Assembly: GCF_004337445.1 (NCBI RefSeq)
Contig: NZ_SJZB01000042.1
Coordinates: 1 to 64,000, forward strand
From: Parasulfuritortus cantonensis
GTDB taxonomy: Bacteria; Pseudomonadota; Gammaproteobacteria; Burkholderiales; Thiobacillaceae
Length of the DNA: 64,000 nucleotides
Direction: 5' to 3'
Below are positions 55,111-63,142 of this stretch, one piece after another. The stretch's first letter is position 1. Every line of letters begins with the position of its first letter. The notes below the pieces were generated by a model. The model saw only the letters and a program-made list of their open reading frames with translations, was not told where the DNA came from and did not search any database. Both the position numbers and the translations under genes were made by a program.

Positions 55111-56151
55111 TGTTGTGTCCTGGATGATTCCCTTGTCTCCCGCCGGCGTGGTTTACTGTTGGTGCGGGACATTCTCCAGGAGTTGAAGCGATGCAAGTGA
55201 GGCTGCACAAGAACGCCACCACGACCCCGAAGACCCGGGCCATGATCTAGGCGAGCGACGAACCCATGGCGGTTCTGGCCAAGCGCTTGGGCGTCACGGT
55301 GGAGACCATCGCGCGCTGGAAACACCGCGATTCGGTCGAGGACCGCTCCCATACCGCGCATCGGCTGCAAACGACGCTCAGCGCCGAGCAGGAAGCCATC
55401 GTCCTGGTCTTGAGGAAGACCCTCGACCTGTCCCTGGACGACCTCCTGGCCGTCGTGCACGAGTTCATTCATGCCACGATCACCCGCTCCGCCCTGCATC
55501 GTATGCTCAAGCGGCATGGTGTCTCGAAGCGCGAGCCGGTCGAGGCGGGCAAGCCCAAGACCAGGTCCTTCAAGGCGTATGTCCCCGGTTTCGTCCATGT
55601 CGACGTCAAGTACCTGCCGCAGATGGCCGACGAGGACAAGCGGCGCTACCTGTTCGTGGCCATCGACCGGGCCACCCGCTGGGTGTTCATCGCCGTGTAT
55701 GCCGCCAAGACCGCCGCCAACGCCAAGCGCTTCCTGGCGGCCCTGGCCAAGGCCGCACCCTTCCACATCCGGACCCTGCTGACCGACAACGGCAAGGAGT
55801 TCACCGACCGCTTCATCACCGCCGGTGAGCGCACCCCGACGGGGGAACACGCCTTCGACCAACTCTGCGCGGAACTGGGTATCGAGCACCGGCTGACCCA
55901 GCCCAAGCACCCGCAAACCAACGGCATGGTCGAGCGCTTCAACGGGCGTATCGCCGATGTACTGCGCACACACCACTTCCGCTCCGGAGAGGAATTGGAG
56001 ACCACGCTCTTGCGCTACGCCTGGCTCTACAACCATCATCTCCCGCAGATGGCTTTGGGTCATATCAGCCCCCTTCAGGCCATGAAGAATTGGCAGGCTT
56101 CAAACCCAGACCTTTTCCATAAACGGGTCGTCAATCGTCCGGGACATGACA
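55111..56151 (+). mobile_element. IS481-family insertion sequence in an attC 5' box
   Basis: 1041 bp. Left end TGTTGTGTCCTGGATGATT and right end, inverted, TGTCATGTCCCGGACGATT, form imperfect terminal inverted repeats. Flanked by a 6-bp direct repeat CCTAAC taken from the attC box. Confidence 0.88.
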
Positions 56152-56156
56152 CCTAA
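55191..56156 (+). pseudogene. IS481-family transposase with an amber codon
   Basis: Helix-turn-helix (MAVLAKRLGVTVETIARWKHR) and rve DDE domain: Asp in FVHVDVKYLP, Asp in LLTDNGKEF, Glu in TNGMVERFNG. The full frame starts MQVRLHKNATTTPKTRAMI at 55191, but codon 20 is TAG (55248-55250), probably CAG originally; an ATG at 55266 could rescue the rest with a truncated N-terminus. The stop TAA (56154-56156) lies outside the element, in the duplicated target CCTAAC. Confidence 0.85.
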
Positions 56157-56342
56157 CTGGACGTTCAACGCGGACGCCACTACAGGCCATGCCTTCGGCA
56201 TTGTCATGGCCTGTAGCGGTACCCTCCGCACTTCGTGCTCCGGCGCCGGTTAACTAGGGCGTTGACGCTGTAGAAAAACCCATAAGCCGGCCACCTTGGC
56301 GGCATAATCGGACACGGAGTTCGAACCAGGGAAGGGACTTCA

Positions 56343-57041
56343 ATGGCGCGCTACAAACCGGTCCACAAAGGGCTGAAGCTGCTGCCGGTGGACTTCGAGA
56401 AGCAGGTCCAGCCGGGCAGTTTCGAGCATGCGCTGTGCTACCTGGTGGATCACGAACTCGACCTGTCAGTCTTCCACGCCCGCTACAAGAACGACGCCGA
56501 AGGCGCCCCGGCCTTCGACCCGGCGGCCCTGCTCAAGATCATCCTGCTGGCCTACAGCCGGGGCATCGTCTCCAGCCGCAAGATGGAGGCAGCGTGCCGG
56601 GAGAACGTCCTGTTCATCGCCGTGTCCGGCGACAGCCAGCCGCATTTCACCACCCTGGCCGCCTTCATCGCCGAGATGGGCGACCTGGCCGCCAAGCTGT
56701 TTAGCCAGGTCCTGACGATCTGCGACCGCCAAGGGCTGATTGGGCGCGAGATGTTCGCCATCGACGGGGTGAAGCTGCCGAGTAACGCCAGCAAGGCGAA
56801 GAGCGGGAGCCGGGCCGATTTCCAGCGCCAAGCCGAGAAGATGGAGCAGGCCGCCGCGAAGATGCTGGCCCGGCACCAGGCCGCCGACACCCGGCCCGAC
56901 ACCGAGGCCGAGCAGGAAGCGCGCGCCTTGGAACGCCTTCAGCGTGAGGCCCAGCGACTGCGCAGCTGGCTCGATGAACATCGCGAGGACCGCAAAGGCG
57001 CCAAGGGCGCGCCCCTCAAGCTAAACGTCAAGCCCAGATAG
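56343..57041 (+). pseudogene. IS1182-family transposase, 5' half only
   Basis: 232 residues of a protein normally about twice as long. N-terminal DUF772-type domain (YLVDHELDLSVFHARYKNDAEGAPAFDPAALLKIILLAYSRG, with SSRKMEAACREN), FAIDGVKLPSNASK of the catalytic domain, then a break after HREDRKGAKGAPLK. The catalytic remainder is missing. The break coincides with a sequence shared with attC1 (57009-57022). Confidence 0.8.
57009..57037 (+). other. possible attC 3' half-site relic
   Basis: GCGCCCCTCAAGCT is identical over 14 bases to the 3' arm of attC1 and is followed by AAACGTCAAGCC, comparable to GCACGTTAGGGG. It lies exactly where the IS1182-type gene is truncated. The next 200 bases (57038-57238) show no gene or clear structure. 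Confidence 0.45.
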
Positions 57042-57238
57042 CCATGCGCTACCCGATGTGGCCTAAAGACTTGCAGTATCCTAGTAATGAAATACGGGTT
57101 GCTCTCGCAATGTTCTTCTACTTTGCGGTTCGCAGATTTCGCCATCCGGTGACGGCGGAAGTGGTTCCGGGTCAACAGTGCACACCCGCCCGAGCCTCTA
57201 CCTGAGTTCAACCGTCGGAGCCGACCGCGGCGTACACG

Positions 57239-57490
57239 ATGACTATCTTCTGGTTATTCACGGCAGGCATTGCGACCTTGGTGGCATTTCAGGTCTTCAC
57301 TTTGGCCCGATTGTTCTGGCTGCGCCGGGCTGGGCAATACCCGCCGGCGGGCCAGGCCTCCATGGCCGATGTCGAGCGCTTGCTCAGGGATGGTCTGCCT
57401 ATTTGGGCCATTCGTTGCTATCGGGAAATCCACGGCTGCAGCCTGCGCGAGGCCAAGGCGGCCGTACGGGACCTCGAGGTTCGTTCCTAG
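57239..57490 (+). CDS. small membrane-anchored protein with L7/L12-C-like segment
   Basis: 83 residues. N-terminal TM helix (IFWLFTAGIATLVAFQVFTLARLFWL), then a soluble part, VERLLRDGLPIWAIRCYREIHGCSLREAKAAVRDLE, that resembles the C-terminal domain of ribosomal protein L7/L12 as found in many small uncharacterised proteins. Host-like codon use. Confidence 0.65.
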   Translation: MTIFWLFTAGIATLVAFQVFTLARLFWLRRAGQYPPAGQASMADVERLLRDGLPIWAIRCYREIHGCSLREAKAAVRDLEVRS

Positions 57491-57564
57491 TCCGCTGCGT
57501 TTGCTGCGTCCCGATCTGACGCTTCACAATAACCCGGTGCCCCTCCGACCCAGCACAACGCCCC

Positions 57565-57960
57565 ATGAACTATCCAGACGCCATCGATCCCGACAGGGTC
57601 GGCGAATACCCTGCCCTGGCGAAATCCGGAGCCGGGTACTTTTTCGACCAGGTGCTCGAGTATCGGGTCTGGTGCCATCCGGAGCGCGGGGCACCGGACG
57701 AGTACGACGGGGCCGATTACTACTACGCCTTCGCCACCTACGGCGAGGCCCTGGCCTTCTCGAACGGCCGCGCCGGCGCGGAGGAACCCTTGGCCCTGGT
57801 GCGCCAGTTTGAATGGATAGACGAACCCGAGCCGGGGCTGTTCCGCCATGAGAACGGCGAGCGGATCGCCGAATGGCGCGTCGAGTGGCTGGCGGACGGA
57901 CCGCGCCGACCGGGCGACATCGAGACGTTCATGGCCGGCCGGGCGAAGCGCGATGCCTGA
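57565..57960 (+). CDS. uncharacterised protein, 131 aa
   Basis: Not assigned to a named family. Acidic, with many aromatic residues: FDQVLEYRVWCHPERGAPDEYDGADYYYAFATYGEAL and a C-terminal EWIDEPEPGLFRHENGERIAEWRVEWL. No TM or signal. Overlaps the next gene by eight bases, so the pair is probably translated together. Confidence 0.7.
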   Translation: MNYPDAIDPDRVGEYPALAKSGAGYFFDQVLEYRVWCHPERGAPDEYDGADYYYAFATYGEALAFSNGRAGAEEPLALVRQFEWIDEPEPGLFRHENGERIAEWRVEWLADGPRRPGDIETFMAGRAKRDA

Positions 57961-58474
57961 CCGGGCGAGCGGACGCTATGGGCGCTGGGCGCTGATGGCG
58001 GTGGCCCTGGCAATGCCTCTCGCCGCCCAGGCCGACGTCGTCTGGCCGGCGCTCTATCTCGAGACCCGCCTGTTCTCCTGGTGGGCAATCGGCCTCGGCC
58101 TGGCCGTCGAGTTCTTCTTCATCCGCAAGCTGTTCGCCCTGCCCCCGGGCCGGGCCCTGCTGGCCGACCTGGCGGCCAACTCGGCGTCCGCCCTGCTCGG
58201 GGTCGTTTTGATTCCGCTTTCCGGTCTCGCCTGGGAGGTGTTTCCGGGTTTCGCCTTCTACTACCTGCTGCACGTCGGCACCTTCAACCCGATCACCTGG
58301 GCCGGTACCTTCGCGCTCGCCTGCCTGATCAACGCCTGGCTGGAGAGCTACGTCCTGAAGCAGTTTTTCAAGCTGCCCTGGACGCGCAGGACCTTCGCCT
58401 GGCTCGTCCTGGCCAATGCATGCAGCGTGGGCGTTGCGTTCGCCAGCCTGTGGTGGAAACCTGTGCAGCTTTGA
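57953..58474 (+). CDS. uncharacterised integral membrane protein, 173 aa
   Basis: Signal-like N-terminus (WALMAVALAMPLAAQADVVWP) and four to five hydrophobic helices, including RLFSWWAIGLGLAVEFFFIRKLFAL and LLADLAANSASALLGVVLIPLSGLAW. No catalytic motif seen. Coupled to the preceding gene. Confidence 0.7.
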   Translation: MPDRASGRYGRWALMAVALAMPLAAQADVVWPALYLETRLFSWWAIGLGLAVEFFFIRKLFALPPGRALLADLAANSASALLGVVLIPLSGLAWEVFPGFAFYYLLHVGTFNPITWAGTFALACLINAWLESYVLKQFFKLPWTRRTFAWLVLANACSVGVAFASLWWKPVQL

Positions 58475-58534
58475 AGGATGAGCGCGCCCCCGGGCGCGCA
58501 TCCGGCCCAGCCATCTTCCTCGTACGGAGACACC

Positions 58535-59353
58535 ATGCTCAAGGGTTACACGCTTCCCCGCACACCGCGCGGCACTTCCAGCCTCGCCCCCACGCCGCCC
58601 TGGCACTATGCCGGCACTGCCGTCGCGGTGGAGTTCGAGGCCGACCCCGAGGCGGCGGCGGCCTTCCTGCCCGACGGCCTGACGCTGGACTCGGGCCGCT
58701 GCGCCGCCTACTTCGTCGAGTGGCAGTACGTCAGCGACCTCGGGGTCGAGTACCTCGACCCGATCACCAGCCAATACCGGGAAACCATCTTCCTGCTTTC
58801 GGCCCGCTTCGAAGGCACGCCGGTCGCCTACTGCCCGTTCATCTGGGTCGACCAGGACGTGTCGCTGATGCGCGGCCTGATCCAGGGCTGGCCGAAGCAG
58901 CTCGGCTCGACCTGGATCACCCGGGCCTACGACCTGCCGTCCCGGGCGACGCCGGTGGTGGGCCCGGGCGGCCGCTTCGGCGCCACGCTCGCGGTCAAGG
59001 ACCGCCGGCTGGTCGAGACCCAAGTGACCCTGCGCGAGTTGTCCGACACGCTGCCGGCGCCGAGCTTCGCGCGCGCCGTCAACGTGCGCTACTTCCCCGA
59101 GCTGGTCGCCGGCCGACATGCGTCGCCGGCCGTGCATGAGCTGGTCCAGCTGAAGTCGCGCGACGTCCAGGTCTCGCCGATCTGGACGGGCGAGGCCACC
59201 CTGCAGCTGTTCGACCACCCCACCCTGGAGCTCGCCGACTTGCGCCCGACGGCGGTGCTGGCCGGCTACCGGTTCTCCTTCGCGTTCACGGTCGACGACC
59301 TGCTGCCGTTGCGCGACCTGCGCACGCCGGCGGCGCCCACGCCGCCCGGCTGA
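58535..59353 (+). CDS. acetoacetate decarboxylase-fold protein
   Basis: 272 residues from the ATG at 58535 (GGAG upstream). ADC-like fold with the Lys-bearing motif LIQGWPKQLGS, where acetoacetate decarboxylase has its Schiff-base Lys. Other members of the superfamily catalyse aldol or dehydration chemistry, so the reaction is not certain. In-frame upstream start at 58478 is less likely. Confidence 0.8.
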   Translation: MLKGYTLPRTPRGTSSLAPTPPWHYAGTAVAVEFEADPEAAAAFLPDGLTLDSGRCAAYFVEWQYVSDLGVEYLDPITSQYRETIFLLSARFEGTPVAYCPFIWVDQDVSLMRGLIQGWPKQLGSTWITRAYDLPSRATPVVGPGGRFGATLAVKDRRLVETQVTLRELSDTLPAPSFARAVNVRYFPELVAGRHASPAVHELVQLKSRDVQVSPIWTGEATLQLFDHPTLELADLRPTAVLAGYRFSFAFTVDDLLPLRDLRTPAAPTPPG

Positions 59354-59438
59354 CGGTGCCGGGCCGTCCGTCATGCGGGGTCTATAGTGTCAATGTCGCC
59401 ACGCAGGGCGTGGCGGCAACGATCATCAGGAGCGCGAC

Positions 59439-59897
59439 ATGGCCATCACATGGACCGACGACCTCAACACGGGTATCGACGTGATCGACAAGCAGCACAG
59501 GCGCATCGTCGATTACATCAACGACCTGGAAACCGCCCACGCGGGCAACGACAAGGAAGCCATCGGCCGGGTGCTGGACGACCTGGTCGACTACACCCTC
59601 TCCCACTTCGCCTTCGAGGAAAGCCTGCAGGAGGAGGCCGGGTACCAGTACTGCAAGCCGCACAAGAAGGTGCACGAGCTGTTCACCCGGCGGGTCAACG
59701 AATACCTCGAGCGCTTCCGCCTGGGCGACGACGTGACGGCCGACATCCACAAGCTGTTGAGCTCCTGGCTGATCAACCACATCAAGCGCGACGATGCGGA
59801 CTACGTCGCCGCCGTGAAGGCCAACATGGTCGGCATCATCCAGGAGAAAGAGGCGAAGAAGGACGAGGGCTGGTTCAAGCGCTTCTTCAGGCGCTGA
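59439..59897 (+). CDS. bacteriohemerythrin
   Basis: 152 residues. Full di-iron signature: WTDDLNTGIDVIDKQHRRIVDYIN, LSHFAFEESLQEEAGY, HKKVHELF and HIKRDDADY. O2-carrying protein, often linked to microaerobic respiration. A basic tail GWFKRFFRR ends the protein. GGAG precedes the ATG. Confidence 0.94.
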   Translation: MAITWTDDLNTGIDVIDKQHRRIVDYINDLETAHAGNDKEAIGRVLDDLVDYTLSHFAFEESLQEEAGYQYCKPHKKVHELFTRRVNEYLERFRLGDDVTADIHKLLSSWLINHIKRDDADYVAAVKANMVGIIQEKEAKKDEGWFKRFFRR

Positions 59898-59924
59898 CCG
59901 GCCGGGGGCGGCCGGGCCGGCCGG

Positions 59925-60188
59925 TCAGAGCACGACCTTGACCGCCGGATGGCCGGACAGCTCGCGGTACAGGGCGTCCAGCTGGGCGCGCGAGACCGCG
60001 CGCACGGTGCAGGTCACCGACAGGTAGTTGCCCGAGCCGGATGCCCGCATCTCGACCGTCTCGGCCGCGAAGTCCGGGGCGTGCCGGAGCACGATGTCGA
60101 CCACGGTCTGGGCGAAATCGTCGCGGCGCGCGCCCATCACCTTGACCGGGAAGTCGCACGGGAAATCGAACAGGTCGTCCTGGCTCAT
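59925..60188 (-). CDS. ybeD: DUF493 family protein YbeD
   Basis: 87 residues. Small ferredoxin-like-fold protein: FPCDFPVKVMGARRDDFAQTVVDIVLRHAPDF and the YLSVTCTVRAVSRAQLDALYRELSGHPAVKVVL end. Usually followed by lipB; here the integron and four other genes intervene. ATG overlaps the aminotransferase stop (ATGA). Confidence 0.93.
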   Translation of the reverse strand: MSQDDLFDFPCDFPVKVMGARRDDFAQTVVDIVLRHAPDFAAETVEMRASGSGNYLSVTCTVRAVSRAQLDALYRELSGHPAVKVVL

Positions 60189-61057
60189 GGCGTGTCCCCC
60201 GCGCGCCCGCGCATCACCTGGTGCTTGTAGACCTGATAGGCCGCGTGCAGGCGCCGGAACAGCGGCCCGGGCCGGCCGTCGCCGACCGGCTGGCCGTCCA
60301 GGCGGGTGACGGCGGTGATCTCCTTGGTCGAGGAGGTCAGCCAGATCTCGTCGGCACCGCGCAGCTCGGCCTCGGTGACCGGGCGCAGGGCCACGGGCAG
60401 GCCGGCCTGGCCGGCCAACTCGACCACGACGTCGTAGGTGATGCCCGGCAGCACCAGGTTGTCGTGCGGCGGCGCCATGATGACGCCGTCGCGGACCACG
60501 AAGATGCTGCTCGCCGAGCCTTCGGTGAGGTGGCCGGAGCGGATCAGGACGGTCTCGGCGCAGCCCCGGTCGACCGACAGCTGGCGCAGGAGGACGTTGG
60601 CGAGCAGGGACACCGCCTTGAGGTCGCAGCGCAGCCAGCGGTTGTCCTCGGCGGTGATGGCGGCGACGCCGTGCTCGACGACTTCCGGCGGCGGCGCGCT
60701 GAGTTGCATGGCCATGATGAACACGGTCGGCCGGACGTCCTTCGGGAAGGCGTGGTCGCGCGGCGCCGGGCCACGGGTGACCTGGATGTAGATGCCCTGG
60801 TCCGGCCAGTCCGCCGCCTCGATGAGCGGCGCGAACAGGGCCTGCCACTCGGCGTCGCCGTACGGGTCGGCGAGCCGGATGCCGGCCAGGCTGCGGCGCA
60901 GCCGGTCGAGGTGGTCGGCCATGCGGAAGGGCCGCCGGTCGTAGACCGGGATCACCTCGTAGACGCCGTCGCCGAAGATGAAGCCGCGGTCGAGGACCGG
61001 GATCTTCGCCTCGGCGAGCGGCAGGTAGTCGCCGTTCAGGTAGACGAGGTCGCTCAT
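60185..61057 (-). CDS. dat: D-amino-acid aminotransferase, class IV PLP enzyme
   Basis: 290 residues. PLP Lys in CDLKAVSLLANVLLRQ; VLDRGFIFGDGVYEVIPVY and LTEGSASSIFVV are class IV motifs. Supplies D-Ala/D-Glu or interconverts D-amino acids. The specificity (D-amino acid versus branched-chain) follows the neighbours: a D-alanyl-D-alanine carboxypeptidase lies upstream and overlaps by one base. Confidence 0.88.
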   Translation of the reverse strand: MSDLVYLNGDYLPLAEAKIPVLDRGFIFGDGVYEVIPVYDRRPFRMADHLDRLRRSLAGIRLADPYGDAEWQALFAPLIEAADWPDQGIYIQVTRGPAPRDHAFPKDVRPTVFIMAMQLSAPPPEVVEHGVAAITAEDNRWLRCDLKAVSLLANVLLRQLSVDRGCAETVLIRSGHLTEGSASSIFVVRDGVIMAPPHDNLVLPGITYDVVVELAGQAGLPVALRPVTEAELRGADEIWLTSSTKEITAVTRLDGQPVGDGRPGPLFRRLHAAYQVYKHQVMRGRAGDTP

Positions 61058-62187
61058 CAGAGCATCAGCATCAGGCTGTCCCAGGCACGCCGGATCAGGC
61101 CGGAGACGCTCACCTCGGTGAGGGCGGCGAGGGCGTAGTCGCCGACCGGCTGGCCGTCCAGCGTCAGGCGCAGGGTGGCGACGGCCTGGCCCTTGGAGAT
61201 CGGCGCCAGCATCGGCTGCTTGCTGATGATCTGGGCCTTCAGGCGCTGGGCGCTGCCGCGCGGCACGGTGACGTAGAAGTCGCGCGCGAAGCCGGCCGCG
61301 AGCTCGCTCGAGGTGCCCTTGTAGATGCGCAGCTTGGTCACCGGCTGGTTGGCGCGGTACAGCTTCACGGTCTCGTAGAACTGGAAGCCGTAGTTGAGCA
61401 GCTTCTGGCTTTCCGAGGCGCGCGCGTTGTCGGAAGCGGTGCCCAGGACGACGGAGAGCAGGCGGCGGTCGTCGCGCTTGGCCGAGGCGATCAGGCAGTA
61501 GCCGGCGCTCTCGGTGTGGCCGGTCTTGACGCCGTCCACCGCCGGATCGGTCCAGAGCAGGCGGTTGCGGTTCGGCTGGGTGATGCCGCCGTAGGTGAAT
61601 TCCTTGAGCGAGTAGTACTTGTAGAACTCGGGGAAGTCGCGGATCACGGCCGAGGCCAGGCGGGCCAGGTCGCGCGCGGTGGTGTAGTGCTGTGGGTCGG
61701 GCAGGCCGGTGGCGTTCACGAAGTGGCTGCCGGTCATGCCCAGGTGCTTGGCCTGCTGGTTCATCATGGCCGCGAAGCCGTCTTCCGTGCCGGCGATACC
61801 TTCGGCCAGGGTGATGCAGGCGTCGTTGCCGGACTGCACGATCATGCCCTTGAGCAGGTCGTCGACCTTGGCCGGGTTGCGCGGGTCGAGGAACATGCGC
61901 GAGCCCTCGGCCTTCCAGGCCTTCTCGGACACGGGCAGGGTCTGGTCGAGCTTCAAGCGGCCTTCCTTGATCGCCGAGAAGCTCAGGTAGGCGGTCATCA
62001 GCTTGGTCAGGGAGGCGGGTTCGATGCGGCTGTCCGGGGCGTTCTCGGCCAGGGCGCGGCCGCTGTTGACGTCGACCAGGAGCCAGGCGCGGGCGGCGAC
62101 GCTCGGGGCGGGCGGCACCGGCAGGGCGGCGTGGGCGCTGACGGCGCAGGCGAACAGCAGGGGCAAAAGGGTCTTGAGCACTTTCAT
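61057..62187 (-). CDS. dacC: D-alanyl-D-alanine carboxypeptidase (PBP5/6 type)
   Basis: 376 residues. Signal peptide (LLPLLFACAVSAHA), catalytic motifs SxxK as SLTK, SGN as SGND and KTG as KTGHTESAG, and a C-terminal PBP5-type domain with an amphipathic end LIRRAWDSLMLML that anchors to the inner membrane. Trims pentapeptides of peptidoglycan. The exact paralogue name (dacA or dacC) is uncertain. Confidence 0.93.
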   Translation of the reverse strand: MKVLKTLLPLLFACAVSAHAALPVPPAPSVAARAWLLVDVNSGRALAENAPDSRIEPASLTKLMTAYLSFSAIKEGRLKLDQTLPVSEKAWKAEGSRMFLDPRNPAKVDDLLKGMIVQSGNDACITLAEGIAGTEDGFAAMMNQQAKHLGMTGSHFVNATGLPDPQHYTTARDLARLASAVIRDFPEFYKYYSLKEFTYGGITQPNRNRLLWTDPAVDGVKTGHTESAGYCLIASAKRDDRRLLSVVLGTASDNARASESQKLLNYGFQFYETVKLYRANQPVTKLRIYKGTSSELAAGFARDFYVTVPRGSAQRLKAQIISKQPMLAPISKGQAVATLRLTLDGQPVGDYALAALTEVSVSGLIRRAWDSLMLML

Positions 62188-62225
62188 GCGGCTTGGGTTC
62201 TCCGGGTATTGGGTGGCGGGAAAAA

Positions 62226-62231
62226 ATTATA
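62226..62231 (-). promoter_or_regulatory. possible -10 of the dac-dat-ybeD operon
   Basis: TATAAT on the minus strand, 38 bases before the dac start, in the only AT-rich part of the 82-base gap to rlpA. The -35 is not convincing. Confidence 0.35.
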
Positions 62232-62269
62232 CGACCCCAGGACTGACCCCGGGGTGGGGCTCGGGTTCC

Positions 62270-63142
62270 TCAGCGGGCGACCTTGAACGACTGGATGCCG
62301 AGTTCCCGGACCAGGGCCTCGGCGGCCTGGTCGGCCAGGGCAAGGCTGGCGAACGGCCCGGCCTGGACCTTGACCAGCTCGCCGGCACGCAGATGCCGGA
62401 TGCCCGGCAGGGCGTCGCCCATGCGCTGGCTGACGCGCTCGGCGAATTCGCGGGCGCCGTCGAGGCTGGCGAAGGCGCCCAGTTGCAGGTAGGTGCCCGG
62501 CGGCACCGCCTCGGCGGCCGGCTGCAGGGGCGGCAGGGCGGTGGCGACCAGGGTGGCGGGGGTGGGCGCGTAGCTCGGCGCCAGGGGGTCGATGGCCTCC
62601 ACCCGGACCGGCGTGACGCCGCGCAGGATGTCCAGTTTCCAGGCGGCGGTGTAGGACAGGTCGATGATGCGCTCGGGATGGAACGGGCCGCGGTCGTTGA
62701 CGCGCAGCACCACGCTGCGGCCGTTGTTGGTGTTGGTGACCCGGACGTAGCTGGGGATGGGCAGGGTCGGGTGGGCGCAGCTCATGGCGTACATGTCGTA
62801 CGGTTCCCCGGACGAGGTCGGCTTGCCGTGGTAGCGGCGGCCGTACCAGGAGGCCAGGCCTTCCTGGCGGAAGCCGCGCGCGTCGGTCATCGGCACGTAG
62901 TTGCGGCCCATGGCGGTGTAGGGCCGGCTGGCGCCGCTGCTGAGCGGCTCGACCTTGGGCACGGCGTCGGGGATGTCGGCGAGGTTGCCGGGCGGGTTGT
63001 CGCCCGGGCCGTCGTCCAGGTAGTAGCCGCCCTTGGTGCGGCTGGCGCTGGCCGGGCGGTCGCCGCCGGTGTCGAACACGGCACAGCCGGCCAGCAGGCT
63101 GGCAAAACTCGAAAACACCACAAGTTTTGCTAACAACCTCAT
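62270..63142 (-). CDS. rlpA: septal lytic transglycosylase RlpA
   Basis: 290 residues. Lipoprotein signal with lipobox LLAGC; double-psi beta-barrel domain (GLASWYGRRYHGKPTSSGEPYDM ... VRVNDRGPFHPERIIDLS) with the catalytic Asp in NDRGPF; C-terminal SPOR domain (YLQLGAFASLDGAREFAERV) for binding denuded glycans at the septum. Overlaps the rodA stop by four bases. Confidence 0.95.
   Translation of the reverse strand: MRLLAKLVVFSSFASLLAGCAVFDTGGDRPASASRTKGGYYLDDGPGDNPPGNLADIPDAVPKVEPLSSGASRPYTAMGRNYVPMTDARGFRQEGLASWYGRRYHGKPTSSGEPYDMYAMSCAHPTLPIPSYVRVTNTNNGRSVVLRVNDRGPFHPERIIDLSYTAAWKLDILRGVTPVRVEAIDPLAPSYAPTPATLVATALPPLQPAAEAVPPGTYLQLGAFASLDGAREFAERVSQRMGDALPGIRHLRAGELVKVQAGPFASLALADQAAEALVRELGIQSFKVAR

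Larger units (their letters stand above)
55104..56267 (+). other. attC site of cassette 5, interrupted by IS481
   Basis: 5' box GCCTAAC at 55104-55110, then IS481, then CCTAAC again (56152) and the rest of the site to GTTGACG at 56261-56267. Without the element it is about 117 bases. The inner stem includes CCATGCC-TTC-GGCAT, and the 3' arm GGCGCCGGTTAACTAGGGC is typical. The 3' core departs from GTTRRRY, perhaps because the IS1182-type element joins there. Confidence 0.75.

Noticed and set aside
56939-57211. Minus-strand frame of 90 codons after the IS1182 relic
   Set aside because: It mixes antisense of the transposase with unremarkable sequence and has no ribosome site.
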